Shown: positions 27,416 through 37,062, counted from the stretch's first letter. The stretch: 64,000 bases of DNA from CADEDH01 sp965216205 (GCA_965216205.1 OZ244139.1:3472001-3536000), one strand, 5' to 3'. The notes: generated by a model not told the origin, from the letters alone. Made by a program: numbers and translations.

Positions 27416-28950
27416 GTCACCGCGAGCTCCTCGACTGCTTCGGGCTCGTTCTCCTTGCTCGGGAATCGAGCCATCACGACAACGGCGACCAGGATACTCG
27501 AGATCGCTGCGGTGGTGTACGCCAAGCCCATGCCGTCCACGAACGCCTGCTTGGCGGGTTCGACCAGTTCGACGGCCCCGGTGCGTTGCGCGACTGCGAA
27601 CGCTCCGCCGATGCCCTCCTCGGCTGCTTCTGCGGCTTCGGGGGGAAGTGATGCAGTTTGGTCCTCGATGCCGTTGCGGTAGCCAATGGAGAGGAGCGTG
27701 CCGAGCACGGCGATGCCAAGCGCGCCGCCTATCTCTCGTGTTGCGTCGTTCCATGCCGACCCGACGCCTGCCTTGCTGGGCGGTACCGACGAGACGATCG
27801 CCTCCGAGGCTGCGGGCATCAACATCGCCATGCCAGCCGCCATCAAGATCATGGCGATGACGACTTGGGAGTATGGGGTCTCGACATCGAGCTGGGCGAA
27901 CAGGATGAAGCCGACGGCTTGTAGGCCGAACCCCAACACCATGGCCCAACGTTTACCTGCTCGAGCGGCGACGATCGGCGAGACCGATGACACGACCACC
28001 ATGGTGCCCGCGAACGGGAGGTTCCGGACGCCTGCGGCCAAGGGCCCGTGTCCCTGGACGAACTGGAAGTACTGCGTCAGCAGGAAGAACATACCGAACA
28101 TCACGCCAAACGCTGTGACCAGCGCAACGCTCCCCACGCTGAATGGGGCCCTGGCGAACAGTGCAGGATCGAGCATCGGGTTGACAGTCCGGCGCTCCCA
28201 CACCGTCCACGCCGCCAGGAAGAACGCGGCGGCCACGAACGAAGCAACGGTCAATCCTTGCGTCCAGCCAGCCTCGCCACCCTCGATGATGGCGAAGACC
28301 AGCACACCGAGCCCACCGATCGACAGCACCGACCCAACCGGGTCGAGCGGTGTCTCGTGCTCATCGCGCGAGGTGGGCACGATCATCGCAATCATGACCC
28401 CAGCGACCAGCGCGATCGGCACGTTGATCAACAGCACCGAACCCCACCAGAACGATTCGAGCAACAACCCCCCGGCGATGATGCCGAGCGCCGCACCAGC
28501 ACCAGCGAAGCCGGCCCAAGCGCCGATCGCCTTGGCTCGCTCGTGTGTCGGGAAGACCGAGATGATGATGGACAGCGTCGCTGGCATCACGAGCGCCGCG
28601 CCCACGCCCATCGCGCCGCGGGCAGCGATGAGGACGGTTGGTGTCCCAGCCGAAGCAGCCCAGATCGCAAAACCAGCAAAGATCGCAAGGCCAGCGAGCA
28701 GCGCCCCTTTACGGCCGTATCGATCACCCAATGCGCCGAACGGCAAGAGCAACCCGGCGAAGACCAACGCATAGCCGTCGATGATCCACAGCGTCTCGGT
28801 GCTCGTCGGATTGAGATCGTCGATGATCGACGGGATGGCCAGGTTGAGCGAACTCACGCCAGCCACCACCAACACCAGACACGTACACATGATGGCAAGG
28901 ATCGGCCAGCGACTCGGGTGGCCCACCTCCGGATCCCATGCTGCAGTCAT
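27412..28950 (-). CDS. DHA2-type (EmrB/QacA) MFS drug efflux pump
   Basis: 512 aa, about 14 membrane helices. LNLAIPSIIDDLNPT and LWIIDGYALVFAGLLLPFGA are helix 1-2 signatures; ALGDRYGRKGALL is motif A; GPLAAGVRNLPFA fits motif further on. It exports hydrophobic or cationic compounds by proton antiport. ATG 28950 follows AAGGAG by about 5 nt, better than GTG 28956. Transcribed from the promoter at 29002-29030 with the repressor gene behind it. Confidence 0.9.
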   Translation of the reverse strand: MTAAWDPEVGHPSRWPILAIMCTCLVLVVAGVSSLNLAIPSIIDDLNPTSTETLWIIDGYALVFAGLLLPFGALGDRYGRKGALLAGLAIFAGFAIWAASAGTPTVLIAARGAMGVGAALVMPATLSIIISVFPTHERAKAIGAWAGFAGAGAALGIIAGGLLLESFWWGSVLLINVPIALVAGVMIAMIVPTSRDEHETPLDPVGSVLSIGGLGVLVFAIIEGGEAGWTQGLTVASFVAAAFFLAAWTVWERRTVNPMLDPALFARAPFSVGSVALVTAFGVMFGMFFLLTQYFQFVQGHGPLAAGVRNLPFAGTMVVVSSVSPIVAARAGKRWAMVLGFGLQAVGFILFAQLDVETPYSQVVIAMILMAAGMAMLMPAASEAIVSSVPPSKAGVGSAWNDATREIGGALGIAVLGTLLSIGYRNGIEDQTASLPPEAAEAAEEGIGGAFAVAQRTGAVELVEPAKQAFVDGMGLAYTTAAISSILVAVVVMARFPSKENEPEAVEELAVT

Positions 28951-29001
28951 GCTCACTCCTTCCCCGGCTCAGAACAACCCGCCTATGCGACACTGCGTTG
29001 T

Positions 29002-29032
29002 ATAGTAGAACACGACGTTGCAGAACGCAACG
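29002..29032 (-). promoter_or_regulatory. Promoter and TetR operator of the efflux operon
   Basis: On the minus strand: -35 TTGCGT (29030-29025), 17-nt spacer, -10 TACTAT (29007-29002). A perfect inverted repeat CGTTGC-5 nt-GCAACG (29016-29032) covers the -35 and part of the spacer, where a bound TetR dimer would block polymerase. The transcript has a leader of about 45 nt with a normal ribosome site. Nearby CTGCGT motifs may be a second half-site set. Confidence 0.7.
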
Positions 29033-29099
29033 CTGCGTAGCGTAAGACCGATATCGCCTGACGAGGACCAGGCAGGAGCCTGGAATAGCGTGAGGCTCC

Positions 29100-29555
29100 A
29101 TGATTCGTGTCCCCCTGTACGCCCTCGTTCTCGGCGTCGTCTGGCTCGGCGTGCTCGCCAGCTGTTCGAGCGACGACAGCGTCAGCGCCTCCGAAGCCCA
29201 GTTCGAGCTTGCGTTCATCGAGCCGTTGGAGGCCGCCGGTCTGGACTACACCGTCGATGAGGTGTGCCACTACGAACGCGAGGAGTCCGAGGAGCCGTGG
29301 CACCTCCAGATCAGCGTGGCCGTCGACGCCGGACCCGGTGAGGTCGCCGACGCCCTCACGTCCACGATCGACGTGATCCAACGCGACCGGAGCCCGATGG
29401 GGCTGCAACAGTACGAGGGGGAGCCCGGCCGAGGCTGGAACGGCGTCCTCGAGCCACGAGGCGAGGGCACGATCCTCGGTGTCACCAGGAACAACGTCGA
29501 GGTGGACGGAACCCGGCCGCCGGTCGGCTGGCTGCCGGTCTGTGCGTTTCCGTAG
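29100..29555 (+). CDS. Small lipoprotein, unknown function
   Basis: 151 aa. A hydrophobic signal stretch ends in the lipobox LASC (Cys about 22), followed by a soluble domain of about 125 residues with two further cysteines (VCHY, VCAFP) that may form a disulfide. No family recognised. TAGCGT (29086-29091) lies 8 nt before the ATG. Divergent from the efflux operon, convergent with the aminopeptidase gene. Confidence 0.7.
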   Translation: MIRVPLYALVLGVVWLGVLASCSSDDSVSASEAQFELAFIEPLEAAGLDYTVDEVCHYEREESEEPWHLQISVAVDAGPGEVADALTSTIDVIQRDRSPMGLQQYEGEPGRGWNGVLEPRGEGTILGVTRNNVEVDGTRPPVGWLPVCAFP

Positions 29556-29609
29556 CTCTACCCGACTCGGTAGTGCTACCTGATGATCAGCCGACGACAG
29601 GCGACATCG

Positions 29610-31085
29610 CTACCAGTTGGCGAGCAGGTCGACGAAGAGCCTGACGCCGAAGCCGGTCGCTCCCTTGGGGTTGATGCCCTTGTCGGCGTCGGTCATCGCC
29701 GACATGCCGAGGTCGATGTGGGCCCAGGGGCCGCTCCCGACGAACTCCTTGAGGAACAATCCGGCGATCAGCGCCCCGCCGTACGGGCCGGCACCGATGT
29801 TCTTCAGGTCGGCGACGGTCGAGTCGAGCTGTGAGCGGTACTCCTCGGGTAGCGGCAGGCGCCACACCTTCTCGTCTGTCCGCGCTGCGGCGTCCTCGAT
29901 CCGGGCGGCGAGCTCGTCGTCGGTGGCCATCAGGGCGGCATAGGACATACCGAGCGCAGCCGAGGCCGAGCCGGTGAGGGTGGCGATGTCGATGATGGCG
30001 TCCGGCTTGTCCTCCGCCGCCAACGACAATGCGTCGGCGAGCACGAGGCGGCCCTCGGCGTCGGTGTTGAGCACCTCGACCGTCTTGCCGTTCCTGGCGG
30101 TGAACACGTCGCCGGGGCGTTGGGCGTCGCCACCGGTCATGTTGTCGGTCAGCGGGATGTACCCGTCGACGGTGACCGGCACGTTCGCCGCGCTGCAGGC
30201 GGTCATGGCCGCCAACACCGCGCCCCCGCCCGACATGTCGATCTTCATCGTCGACATGCCAGACGCCGTCTTCAGCGACAGGCCACCCGAGTCGAACGTG
30301 ATGCCCTTCCCGACGAGAGCGACCGTCGCCTTCGACTTCTTGGCCGGCGTGTACCGCAGCCGGACGAAGCGGGGCGGATTGACCGATCCCTGGTTCACGG
30401 CCTGGAGGCCGCCGAGCTTCTCACGCCCGATCTTCCTTTCGTCCCACACCGTCACCTTCAACCCGGACGCGGCGCCGACCTCCTCGGCCCGGGCGGCGAA
30501 CGCCGAAGGGGTCAGCGAACCGCCGGGCTCGTTGCCGAGGTCCCGGGCGAGCTCCACGGCGTCGACCACCGCGGCGGCCCGCTCGACCTCGGCCTTGACC
30601 CCCCGGCCCTTGGCCACGACGGCGACCCGCTCCAACGCCGGCTTGGACGACCCCGTCGCCCCCGCCTTGCCCTTTGCGCCCTTCTTCCGGCCGCCGTCGG
30701 ACTTGAACGGCGTGTACCGGTAGGTGGCCAGTCGGATGCCCTCGACCACCGCCGACACGGCCTCCGCCCGATCCTCGGGGAGCTCGGCGGCGAGGTTGGT
30801 GGCGATCGTCGCATGCTTGGAGACGGCGCGGGCGAACGCAGCGGCCGACTTGCGGAGCTTGGCGGGCGAGAGGTCAGCCCGAGGCCCCATCCCCACGAGC
30901 ACCTCGATCGGACCCTTGCCACCGCTGGCCAGCACGAGTGTCTGGCCGACCTTGCCCTCGAAACCCTGCAGCTCGGCCGCCCGCCGGAGGTCTGCATCGA
31001 GATCGTCGAGCTCGTCGGAGGCCACCGGGCGGTCGGTCGCGGTGGCGGCGCGCGGGACAGCGGAGGCTGCGGTCATCGTTGGCAT
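29610..31085 (-). CDS. pepA: Leucyl aminopeptidase (M17)
   Basis: 491 aa. Two-metal cytosolic exopeptidase. Metal and active-site motifs seen: LVGKGITFDSGGLSLK, KIDMSGGGAVLAAM, and the family signature NTDAEGRLVLADAL, plus PTTGTNPKGATGFGVR-like INPKGATGFGVR near the end. The N-terminal macro-like domain has a basic insert around residue 135 (GGRKKGAKGKAG). Start ATG 31085 (or ATG 31076); TAGGCT (31093-31098) is 7 nt before the first. In mycobacteria the homologue lies close to dlaT and lipB-lipA, as it does here within 10 kb. Confidence 0.93.
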   Translation of the reverse strand: MPTMTAASAVPRAATATDRPVASDELDDLDADLRRAAELQGFEGKVGQTLVLASGGKGPIEVLVGMGPRADLSPAKLRKSAAAFARAVSKHATIATNLAAELPEDRAEAVSAVVEGIRLATYRYTPFKSDGGRKKGAKGKAGATGSSKPALERVAVVAKGRGVKAEVERAAAVVDAVELARDLGNEPGGSLTPSAFAARAEEVGAASGLKVTVWDERKIGREKLGGLQAVNQGSVNPPRFVRLRYTPAKKSKATVALVGKGITFDSGGLSLKTASGMSTMKIDMSGGGAVLAAMTACSAANVPVTVDGYIPLTDNMTGGDAQRPGDVFTARNGKTVEVLNTDAEGRLVLADALSLAAEDKPDAIIDIATLTGSASAALGMSYAALMATDDELAARIEDAAARTDEKVWRLPLPEEYRSQLDSTVADLKNIGAGPYGGALIAGLFLKEFVGSGPWAHIDLGMSAMTDADKGINPKGATGFGVRLFVDLLANW

Positions 31086-31183
31086 GGCCAGCAGCCTATG
31101 CGGAGCTGCTCGGCTCAGCCTCGCCGCAACGCCGCTCCGGCCGTCGGGTGCCCCGCCGACGAGCCCGCCGAGCCCACCCGGCG

Positions 31184-32074
31184 TCAGGCGCCCGATGGCA
31201 GGTCCTGGGCCAGGTCGGCGACCGGGGCGAACAGATCGCCGAGCTCGTCCACCCGGACCAGCACGTCGTCGGAGGTGAACGACAACGGCTGGCCCGCCGC
31301 CCCGTCGGTCACCTCGTCCCACCCGAGCGGCGTGGAGACCGTCGGCGTCGGTCGGGCCCGGAGCGAGTACGCGGCGATCGTGGTCTTGTGGCGGGAGTTC
31401 TGGGACCAGTCGACGAAGACCTTGCCGGTGCGGAGGGGCTTGTTCATCTCCACCAGGATCCGGTCGGGATGCTGCTTGGCCAGGAGCTGGCCGACGGCCT
31501 TGGCGAAGCTCGACGCCTGGTCATGGGTATGGGGCCGGTTGAGCGGCACATACACCTGGAGGCCCTTGTTGCCCGACGTCTTGGGGAACGCCTCCAGGTC
31601 GACGGCGGCCAGCACATCCCGCAGCTCGAGCGCGACCTGGCAACACTCGGTCATCGCCGCCGGCGGGCCAGGATCGAGGTCGAATACGAGGATCGTCGGT
31701 TGCTCGATGTCGGTCGCTTTCGCCATGGGGGCGTGGAGCTCGATGGCCGCCAGGTTGGCGGTCCACACGAGGGCGGCCGGTTCGTCGATCCGGCAGTAAC
31801 CGATATCGCCGTCGCGGTCGCCGGGGCCGAGCGACACGTCGACCCAGTCGGGCCGGTGCGAGGGGCACCGCTTGTTGAAGAACGACTCGCCCTCCACCCC
31901 GTCGGGCCACCGGCGCAGGGTCATGCACCGCTCGGAGACGTGCGGCAGCATCGCCGGCGCGATCCTGGCGTAGTAGTCGATGACCTGGGCCTTGGTGAAA
32001 CCGACCTCCGGGTACATGACCTTGTCGAGGTTGGAGAGGCTGAGCTTGCGCTCGCCGACGGCTACCTCGACCAT
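31184..32074 (-). CDS. Stand-alone LigD-type DNA polymerase domain (NHEJ)
   Basis: 296 aa from ATG 32074. Matches the primase-polymerase domain of LigD: LSNLDKVMYPEVGFTKA at the start, FFNKRCPSHRPDWV, FDLDPG (two metal-binding aspartates), SGNKGLQVYVPL, and VFVDWSQNSRHKTTIAAYSL. It fills gaps and adds nucleotides, preferring ribonucleotides, at double-strand breaks bridged by Ku. The ligase and phosphoesterase modules of full LigD are absent. The Ku gene lies 34 bp upstream on the same strand, so they form an NHEJ operon. Confidence 0.9.
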   Translation of the reverse strand: MVEVAVGERKLSLSNLDKVMYPEVGFTKAQVIDYYARIAPAMLPHVSERCMTLRRWPDGVEGESFFNKRCPSHRPDWVDVSLGPGDRDGDIGYCRIDEPAALVWTANLAAIELHAPMAKATDIEQPTILVFDLDPGPPAAMTECCQVALELRDVLAAVDLEAFPKTSGNKGLQVYVPLNRPHTHDQASSFAKAVGQLLAKQHPDRILVEMNKPLRTGKVFVDWSQNSRHKTTIAAYSLRARPTPTVSTPLGWDEVTDGAAGQPLSFTSDDVLVRVDELGDLFAPVADLAQDLPSGA

Positions 32075-32108
32075 GGTGCGCTGCTCCCGAATGGGCCGAG
32101 CCGGCTCG

Positions 32109-32963
32109 TCAGGCCGACTTCTTCGCCCGGGCCTTCGTGGCCTTCTTCGCCTTCGCCTTCTTGGAAGCACCCGACTTGCGGGCCTCCTTCGCCGCGCTCA
32201 CGCTGGCCTCGAGGGCTGCCAGCAGATCGACGACGCCTTCGTCGTCGGCTGCCGCCGGGGCCTCGATGGCGGTGACCTCACCGGCCGCCTTCGCTTCGAG
32301 GAGATCGAGCACCTCCTGGCGGTAGGTGTCCTCGTAGCGCTCGGGTTCGAAGTCGGCGGTGAGCGAGTCGATGAGCTGCGACGCCATCGCCAGTTCGGCT
32401 TCGGTCGCCTCGAACTCGTCGAGGTCCTCGAGGCCGGGGATGTCGTCCTTGGCCACGACCTCGTCGGCATAGACCATCGTCGACATCATCAGCGCACCGT
32501 TCGACGGCCGGATGGCCACGAGGTACTGCTTGGTCCGCATCACGAAGCTGGCGATGGCAACCCGGCCCGCGTCCTCCATCGCCTCGGCCAGGAGGGCATA
32601 GGACTTGCGAGCCAGCTCCTCCGGGGCGAGGTAGTAGGCGGAGTCGTAGAAGATCGGATCGATCTCCGATTCGTCGACGAAGTCGCTGATGTCGATCATC
32701 CGCGTCGCCTTGGGCGACAGGGAGGCCAGCTCGTCGTCGGTGACGATCACATAGGAGTCCTTGGCGATCTCATAGCCCTTCACGATCTGCTCGTAGGGCA
32801 CCTCCTCGCCCTCGGCATTCACCCGCTTCTGCCGAACCCGGGTGTTCGTCTCGGCGTCGAGCTGGTTGAACCGCACCGTCTTCCGGCTCACCGCCGAGTA
32901 CAGCTTCACCGGCACCGACACCAGGCCGAAGCTGATCGCACCACTCCAGATCGCTCGAGGCAT
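32109..32963 (-). CDS. ku: Ku DNA end-binding protein
   Basis: 284 aa from ATG 32963, chosen over GTG 32969 because bacterial Ku begins MPRAIWSGAISFGLV. The Ku core runs to about residue 225; the C-terminal 60 residues are acidic then strongly lysine/alanine-rich (KKAKAKKATKARAKKS), the extended basic tail that lets bacterial Ku thread along DNA. Homodimer that holds broken ends and recruits LigD. TACCCT lies 8 nt before the ATG. First gene of the pair with the LigD-type polymerase. Confidence 0.95.
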   Translation of the reverse strand: MPRAIWSGAISFGLVSVPVKLYSAVSRKTVRFNQLDAETNTRVRQKRVNAEGEEVPYEQIVKGYEIAKDSYVIVTDDELASLSPKATRMIDISDFVDESEIDPIFYDSAYYLAPEELARKSYALLAEAMEDAGRVAIASFVMRTKQYLVAIRPSNGALMMSTMVYADEVVAKDDIPGLEDLDEFEATEAELAMASQLIDSLTADFEPERYEDTYRQEVLDLLEAKAAGEVTAIEAPAAADDEGVVDLLAALEASVSAAKEARKSGASKKAKAKKATKARAKKSA

Positions 32964-33059
32964 GACCACTGAGGGTAGTGGTTGGGTAGCCGTCGGTGAA
33001 GGGTTCGTCGGTCGTCGTCGGGAGCACGTTACATCGACCGACCGGGAGCGTCACCACGG

Positions 33060-33704
33060 TCAGGACCGGAGGTAGGTCAGAACCGCGGTCACCCGGCGGT
33101 GCTGGCTGGCGTCGGGCCCGAGGCCGAGTTTGGCGAAGATCCGCTGGGTGTGCTTCTCGATCGCCCCCTCGCTGATCACCATCCGGTCGGCGATCGAGGC
33201 GTTGGTCCGCCCCTCGGCCATCAAGCCGAGCACCTCCCGCTCCCTCGGCGTCAGCGTGGTCACCGGATCGTCGGCCCGCGGCCGGTTGAGCAGCTGGGCC
33301 ACCACCTGGGGATCGAGCACGCTGCCGCCAGCGGCCACGTCGTCGAGCCGAACCAGGAACTCGGCCACATCGGCCACCCGGTCCTTCAGCAGGTAGCCGA
33401 TCCCATCGGCCCCGGTTGCCAGCAGATCGTCGGCGTACGACATCTCGACGTACTGCGACAACACCACGATGCGGGCCCCGGGCCAGGCGGCCCTGACCTC
33501 GACCGCGGCCCGGAGGCCCTCGTCGGTGTTCGATGGGGGCATGCGGACATCGACGATGGCGCAGTCTGGCCGATGATCGAGCACCGCAGCGACGAAGTCG
33601 GGTCCATCACCGACGGCCGCCACCACCTCGTGTCCGGCGTCGGTCAGCAGGAGCTCCAGTCCCTCGCGCAGGAGCACGGAGTCGTCGGCGATCACGACCC
33701 GCAC
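33060..33704 (-). CDS. NarL/LuxR-type response regulator
   Basis: 214 aa. Receiver domain with DD pair (IADDS), phospho-acceptor in CAIVDVRMPP, conserved Ser/Thr (VLSQY) and Lys (YLLKDR). The LuxR helix-turn-helix is at the C-terminus (LTPREREVLGLMAEG, NASIADRMVISEGAIEKH). The ATG overlaps the kinase gene by 13 nt, so it is coupled to its cognate kinase. Target genes are unknown. Confidence 0.92.
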   Translation of the reverse strand: MRVVIADDSVLLREGLELLLTDAGHEVVAAVGDGPDFVAAVLDHRPDCAIVDVRMPPSNTDEGLRAAVEVRAAWPGARIVVLSQYVEMSYADDLLATGADGIGYLLKDRVADVAEFLVRLDDVAAGGSVLDPQVVAQLLNRPRADDPVTTLTPREREVLGLMAEGRTNASIADRMVISEGAIEKHTQRIFAKLGLGPDASQHRRVTAVLTYLRS

Positions 33705-35026
33705 GGGATCTCCGCGGCCACCGTGGTCGGGCCGCCCGGCGGAGAGGTGACGGTCAGGCGGCCGTCGACCGCCCGGATCCGCTGCTCCAGTCCGGCCAGG
33801 CCGTGGCCCTTTCCCGGGTGGGCGCCGCCCCGACCGTCGTCGGTGACGTCGACCACGAGCGCCCGCCCGTCCTCGACGGCGACCACCGTGACCATGGTGG
33901 CTCCGCTGTGCTTCGCTGCATTGGCCAGGGCCTCGGCCGCCACGAAGTAGGCCGCAGTCTCGACGTGGGCCGGCAGGCGGTGGCAGCTCAGCTCCACCCG
34001 GCAGGCGGCGGGGACCGTTGACCGCACCGCCAGTTCCTCCAAGGCGCTGGCCAGGCCCCGGTCGGTCAGCACCGGCGGCGCGATCCCACGCGACAAGGCC
34101 CGAAGCTCGTCGAGGGTCTCCTGGGCCTGACGCTTGGCCTCGTCCAGGGCCCGGGCGAGCTCCGGTGACCCGCCACCGGCCTCCTGCCGGAGCCGTTGCT
34201 GGGCCCGGCCCAGGTCCATCGACAGGCGGACCAGCCGCTGCTGGGGGCCGTCGTGGATGTCGCGCTCCAGCCGGCGCAGAGCGCTGTCTTCGGCCGCCCG
34301 GGCGGCGGCACGCCCTTCGACCAGGGTGTCGACCTGGCGCTGGTGGCGAGCCGAGGCCACGAGGAGGGCATCGGCCAGGGTGGCCCGCAGTTCCGCGGCC
34401 GCGGCCAGCACCAGGGGCAGGGTGAGCACCGCCACCAGGCCGATGGCGGCGTAGAAGCCGGCCCGGACCAGATAGGCGTCGCCGAGGCCTAGGAGCTCCG
34501 GCAGGTCCTGGTCATCGGGCCCGTCGGGGAGCAACCAGCCCCAGGCGTACCACGTGGTGCCGGCCAGTGCCGTCGACCACCAGGTGACCGTCACCACGAA
34601 GCCCACGATGCTGACCGGGAAGGTGACCAGGCCGTGGATGGCGTCACGCCAGGACTGACCGTCGGTCAGGGGTCGGACGAGGCGGCGGATCGGGCGGGCG
34701 TCGGGCTCGGCCCGGAGGTAGTCGATCGTGGGAACCTCCCTACCGAGCAAGCGGGACAGCAACCCCCGCTCGACCCAGGCCAGGAGCCTCGCCATCAGCA
34801 CCGTCCCGGCCAGGATCGGCAGCCCGAGGAAGGTGATGATGGTGCCGGCTCCGGTGGCCAGCCCGGCGACGATGGCGGTGAACGAGACCACGGCCAAGGG
34901 GAACCCGACCAGAAGATAGGCCGTTCGCCGCATCAGCTTCACGCCAGCGTGCAGCAGGGCTCCGAGCACCGGTGGAGGAACTGCTCCCCGTGCCGTCGAT
35001 TCTGGGGAGACCATCGCCTGGCTCAT
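33692..35026 (-). CDS. Sensor histidine kinase (HisKA_3) with membrane sensor domain
   Basis: 444 aa. Four membrane helices in the first 220 residues form a 'putative sensor' domain seen in actinobacterial kinases. Then a dimerization helix with the phospho-histidine in ERDIHDGPQQRLV and an HATPase domain with NAAKHSGAT (N-box), DDGRGGAHPGKGHGL (G-box). TAGGTT (35034-35039) is 7 nt before ATG 35026, so the operon mRNA is probably leaderless. Partner of the response regulator that follows. Confidence 0.9.
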   Translation of the reverse strand: MSQAMVSPESTARGAVPPPVLGALLHAGVKLMRRTAYLLVGFPLAVVSFTAIVAGLATGAGTIITFLGLPILAGTVLMARLLAWVERGLLSRLLGREVPTIDYLRAEPDARPIRRLVRPLTDGQSWRDAIHGLVTFPVSIVGFVVTVTWWSTALAGTTWYAWGWLLPDGPDDQDLPELLGLGDAYLVRAGFYAAIGLVAVLTLPLVLAAAAELRATLADALLVASARHQRQVDTLVEGRAAARAAEDSALRRLERDIHDGPQQRLVRLSMDLGRAQQRLRQEAGGGSPELARALDEAKRQAQETLDELRALSRGIAPPVLTDRGLASALEELAVRSTVPAACRVELSCHRLPAHVETAAYFVAAEALANAAKHSGATMVTVVAVEDGRALVVDVTDDGRGGAHPGKGHGLAGLEQRIRAVDGRLTVTSPPGGPTTVAAEIPCGS

Positions 35027-35110
35027 GGTAGTGAACCTAGGGAGTCCCGGTCGGGGCCGACAGCCGGCCACCTGGCCTCTCGGTGTCGGGCTATCCCGAC
35101 CGAAGCACGC

Positions 35111-35872
35111 TCACGTGGACAGCGAGGCGCGGGCGACGAGGTCGATCCCGAAGCCGGTGAGGATCGCCAGGTAGATGAGGCCCGTGGCCGCCATCACCGC
35201 CGAGTACTGCTTCTCCCGCAGGGCGGCCAGGGTGACCCCTACCAGGCCGATCGTGGTGACCACACAGGCCCCCCAGAACCAGCCGAGCATCCCGGCGTAG
35301 CCGTCGTCGATCGTGCCGGTCCAGACCGAGGCCATGCCCACCGGCACGAGGAACAGCGCCACCTCCGGCAACCACAGGATGCCGGTCGTGCGCACGAGCT
35401 CGATCAGCGGCGCGCGGTCGAGGCCGGGCTGCACGAGATACCAGTGGCCGAGCAGCATCGAATCGCTCACCGCCCCCAGGAACGCGGCGCCCACCACCAT
35501 GCGGGCCACCGACAGCCAGACCGGATCGCCAGCGACCGCGCCGGCGACGACCACCCCGACCGCGCCGACCGCCGGGGCGATCAGGTCGAGCCGAGGATCG
35601 ACCCCGTCGAGACCGCTGGCTCGGTTCCGGATCGACACGGCCAGCACGCCGAAGGTGGCGAGCGCGACTCCCAGGGCAGCCAGATCACGACCCGGCACCC
35701 AGTCGAACCGCCAGCCGATCGCCACCGCCGTTGCGGCCATGACCCCGTAGATGGATCGGAGCAACCAGCCATACCCGAGTCCGACCTCGCGCCGGCGGGC
35801 GGTCACCCACAGGAAGAACAAGCCGCCGGTGGCCCATTGGAGCAGCACCGACGACGCGTCGAGCTCGATCAC
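35111..35872 (-). CDS. Uncharacterised polytopic membrane protein
   Basis: 253 aa with about seven or eight hydrophobic helices, short loops and no recognised catalytic motif; a GHWYLVQPGLDRAPL segment lies between helices 4 and 5. GTG 35872 starts one base after the stop of the M24 peptidase gene, so it is translated from the same mRNA. Function unknown. Confidence 0.75.
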   Translation of the reverse strand: MIELDASSVLLQWATGGLFFLWVTARRREVGLGYGWLLRSIYGVMAATAVAIGWRFDWVPGRDLAALGVALATFGVLAVSIRNRASGLDGVDPRLDLIAPAVGAVGVVVAGAVAGDPVWLSVARMVVGAAFLGAVSDSMLLGHWYLVQPGLDRAPLIELVRTTGILWLPEVALFLVPVGMASVWTGTIDDGYAGMLGWFWGACVVTTIGLVGVTLAALREKQYSAVMAATGLIYLAILTGFGIDLVARASLST

Positions 35873-35873
35873 G

Positions 35874-36983
35874 TCAGGCTTCGACGATGGCCAGGTCGTG
35901 ATCGGCGCGGTTCAGTGCCAGCGGCCCGCGCTCGGTGGCCACCACGATGTCCTCGAGCCTGGCTCCCCACCGACCGGCGATGTAGAAGCCGGGCTCCACG
36001 GAGAAGGCGTTGCCGGCCACGAGCGGTTCGTCGTTGCCCTCGACGAGGTAGGGGTCCTCGTGCTCCTCTACCCCGATGCCGTGACCGAGACGGTGGATGA
36101 ACCACTTCGCCAGGTCGGCGCCGCCGAGCTCGTCGCGGGCGACCTTGTCGACCGCGGCCGCCGGTGTGCCCACCTCGGCCGCGGCGACGGCTTTCGCCTG
36201 CGCGGCGTGGAGGGCGGCGTAGGCGTCGCGGAACGCTGCGGGGGGCTCGCCGGTGTAGACGCAGCGGGTGATGTCGGAGCAGTAGCCGGGTTCGCCGTGG
36301 GGCTCCTCGGTCGTGCCGCCGAAGTCGCAGAGCACCACCTCGCCCCGCTCGATCACCTTCTCCGAGGCGTGATGGTGGGGGCTGGCGGCGTTCTCCCCGG
36401 CGGCCACGATGGCGAAGTTCACCTTGGCGTGCCCTTCGGCCAGTATCCGCCGGGAGAGCTCCGCCGACACGTCGGCCTCGGTCCGACCGATCAGGGGGAT
36501 CTCACCGCTCTGCAGGGCGGCGGCGACCCGGTCGACGCCGGACGCGGCGGCCTGCAGCCGGGCGATCTCGGCCGTGTCCTTCACCGCCCGCAGCGGCGAC
36601 GTGACGGTACCGGCGCTGACCCACGAGGCGCCGGGCAGCTCGTGCTGCAGGGCCACGAGGAACCGGCTCCAGGTGTGGTCGCCGATGGCCAGCGTCCCGG
36701 CCCCCGCCGCCTGCTCGACGACCTTCGCGATCGGGTCCTCGGTCTCGCCCCACGCCGCGATCGAGAACAGGCCGGGGCGCTCGACCACACGGGGCACCTC
36801 GAACGCCGGGATCACGAGGGTGGCATCGCCGTCCGCCGGCACCACCAGCATCGTCAGCCGTTCGAGCGCCATCGCCTCGTAACCGATCAACCACGGCAGA
36901 TCCGGCCCCACCGACAGCAACATCGCGTCGACGTCGGCCGCCGTCATCGCCTGCCGCACCCTGGCCAACCGTTGTTCGAACAT
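35874..36983 (-). CDS. M24-family Xaa-Pro aminopeptidase/dipeptidase
   Basis: 369 aa. Creatinase-like N-terminal domain (about 1-130) and a pita-bread domain with all five metal ligands: VLCDFGG (Asp), YCSDITR (Asp), HRLGHGIGVEEHE (His), SVEPGFY (Glu) and ARLEDIV (Glu). Cytosolic. TATCCT (36990-36995) sits 6 nt before ATG 36983, a leaderless start. Followed by the membrane protein gene at 1-bp distance. Confidence 0.92.
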   Translation of the reverse strand: MFEQRLARVRQAMTAADVDAMLLSVGPDLPWLIGYEAMALERLTMLVVPADGDATLVIPAFEVPRVVERPGLFSIAAWGETEDPIAKVVEQAAGAGTLAIGDHTWSRFLVALQHELPGASWVSAGTVTSPLRAVKDTAEIARLQAAASGVDRVAAALQSGEIPLIGRTEADVSAELSRRILAEGHAKVNFAIVAAGENAASPHHHASEKVIERGEVVLCDFGGTTEEPHGEPGYCSDITRCVYTGEPPAAFRDAYAALHAAQAKAVAAAEVGTPAAAVDKVARDELGGADLAKWFIHRLGHGIGVEEHEDPYLVEGNDEPLVAGNAFSVEPGFYIAGRWGARLEDIVVATERGPLALNRADHDLAIVEA

Positions 36984-37062
36984 CGGGCCAGGATACCGAC
37001 GGTCGCCACGGCGCTGCGGATCCGGATCCGCTCCGCCCCCCGTTTTCCGGCATGCTTGGACC

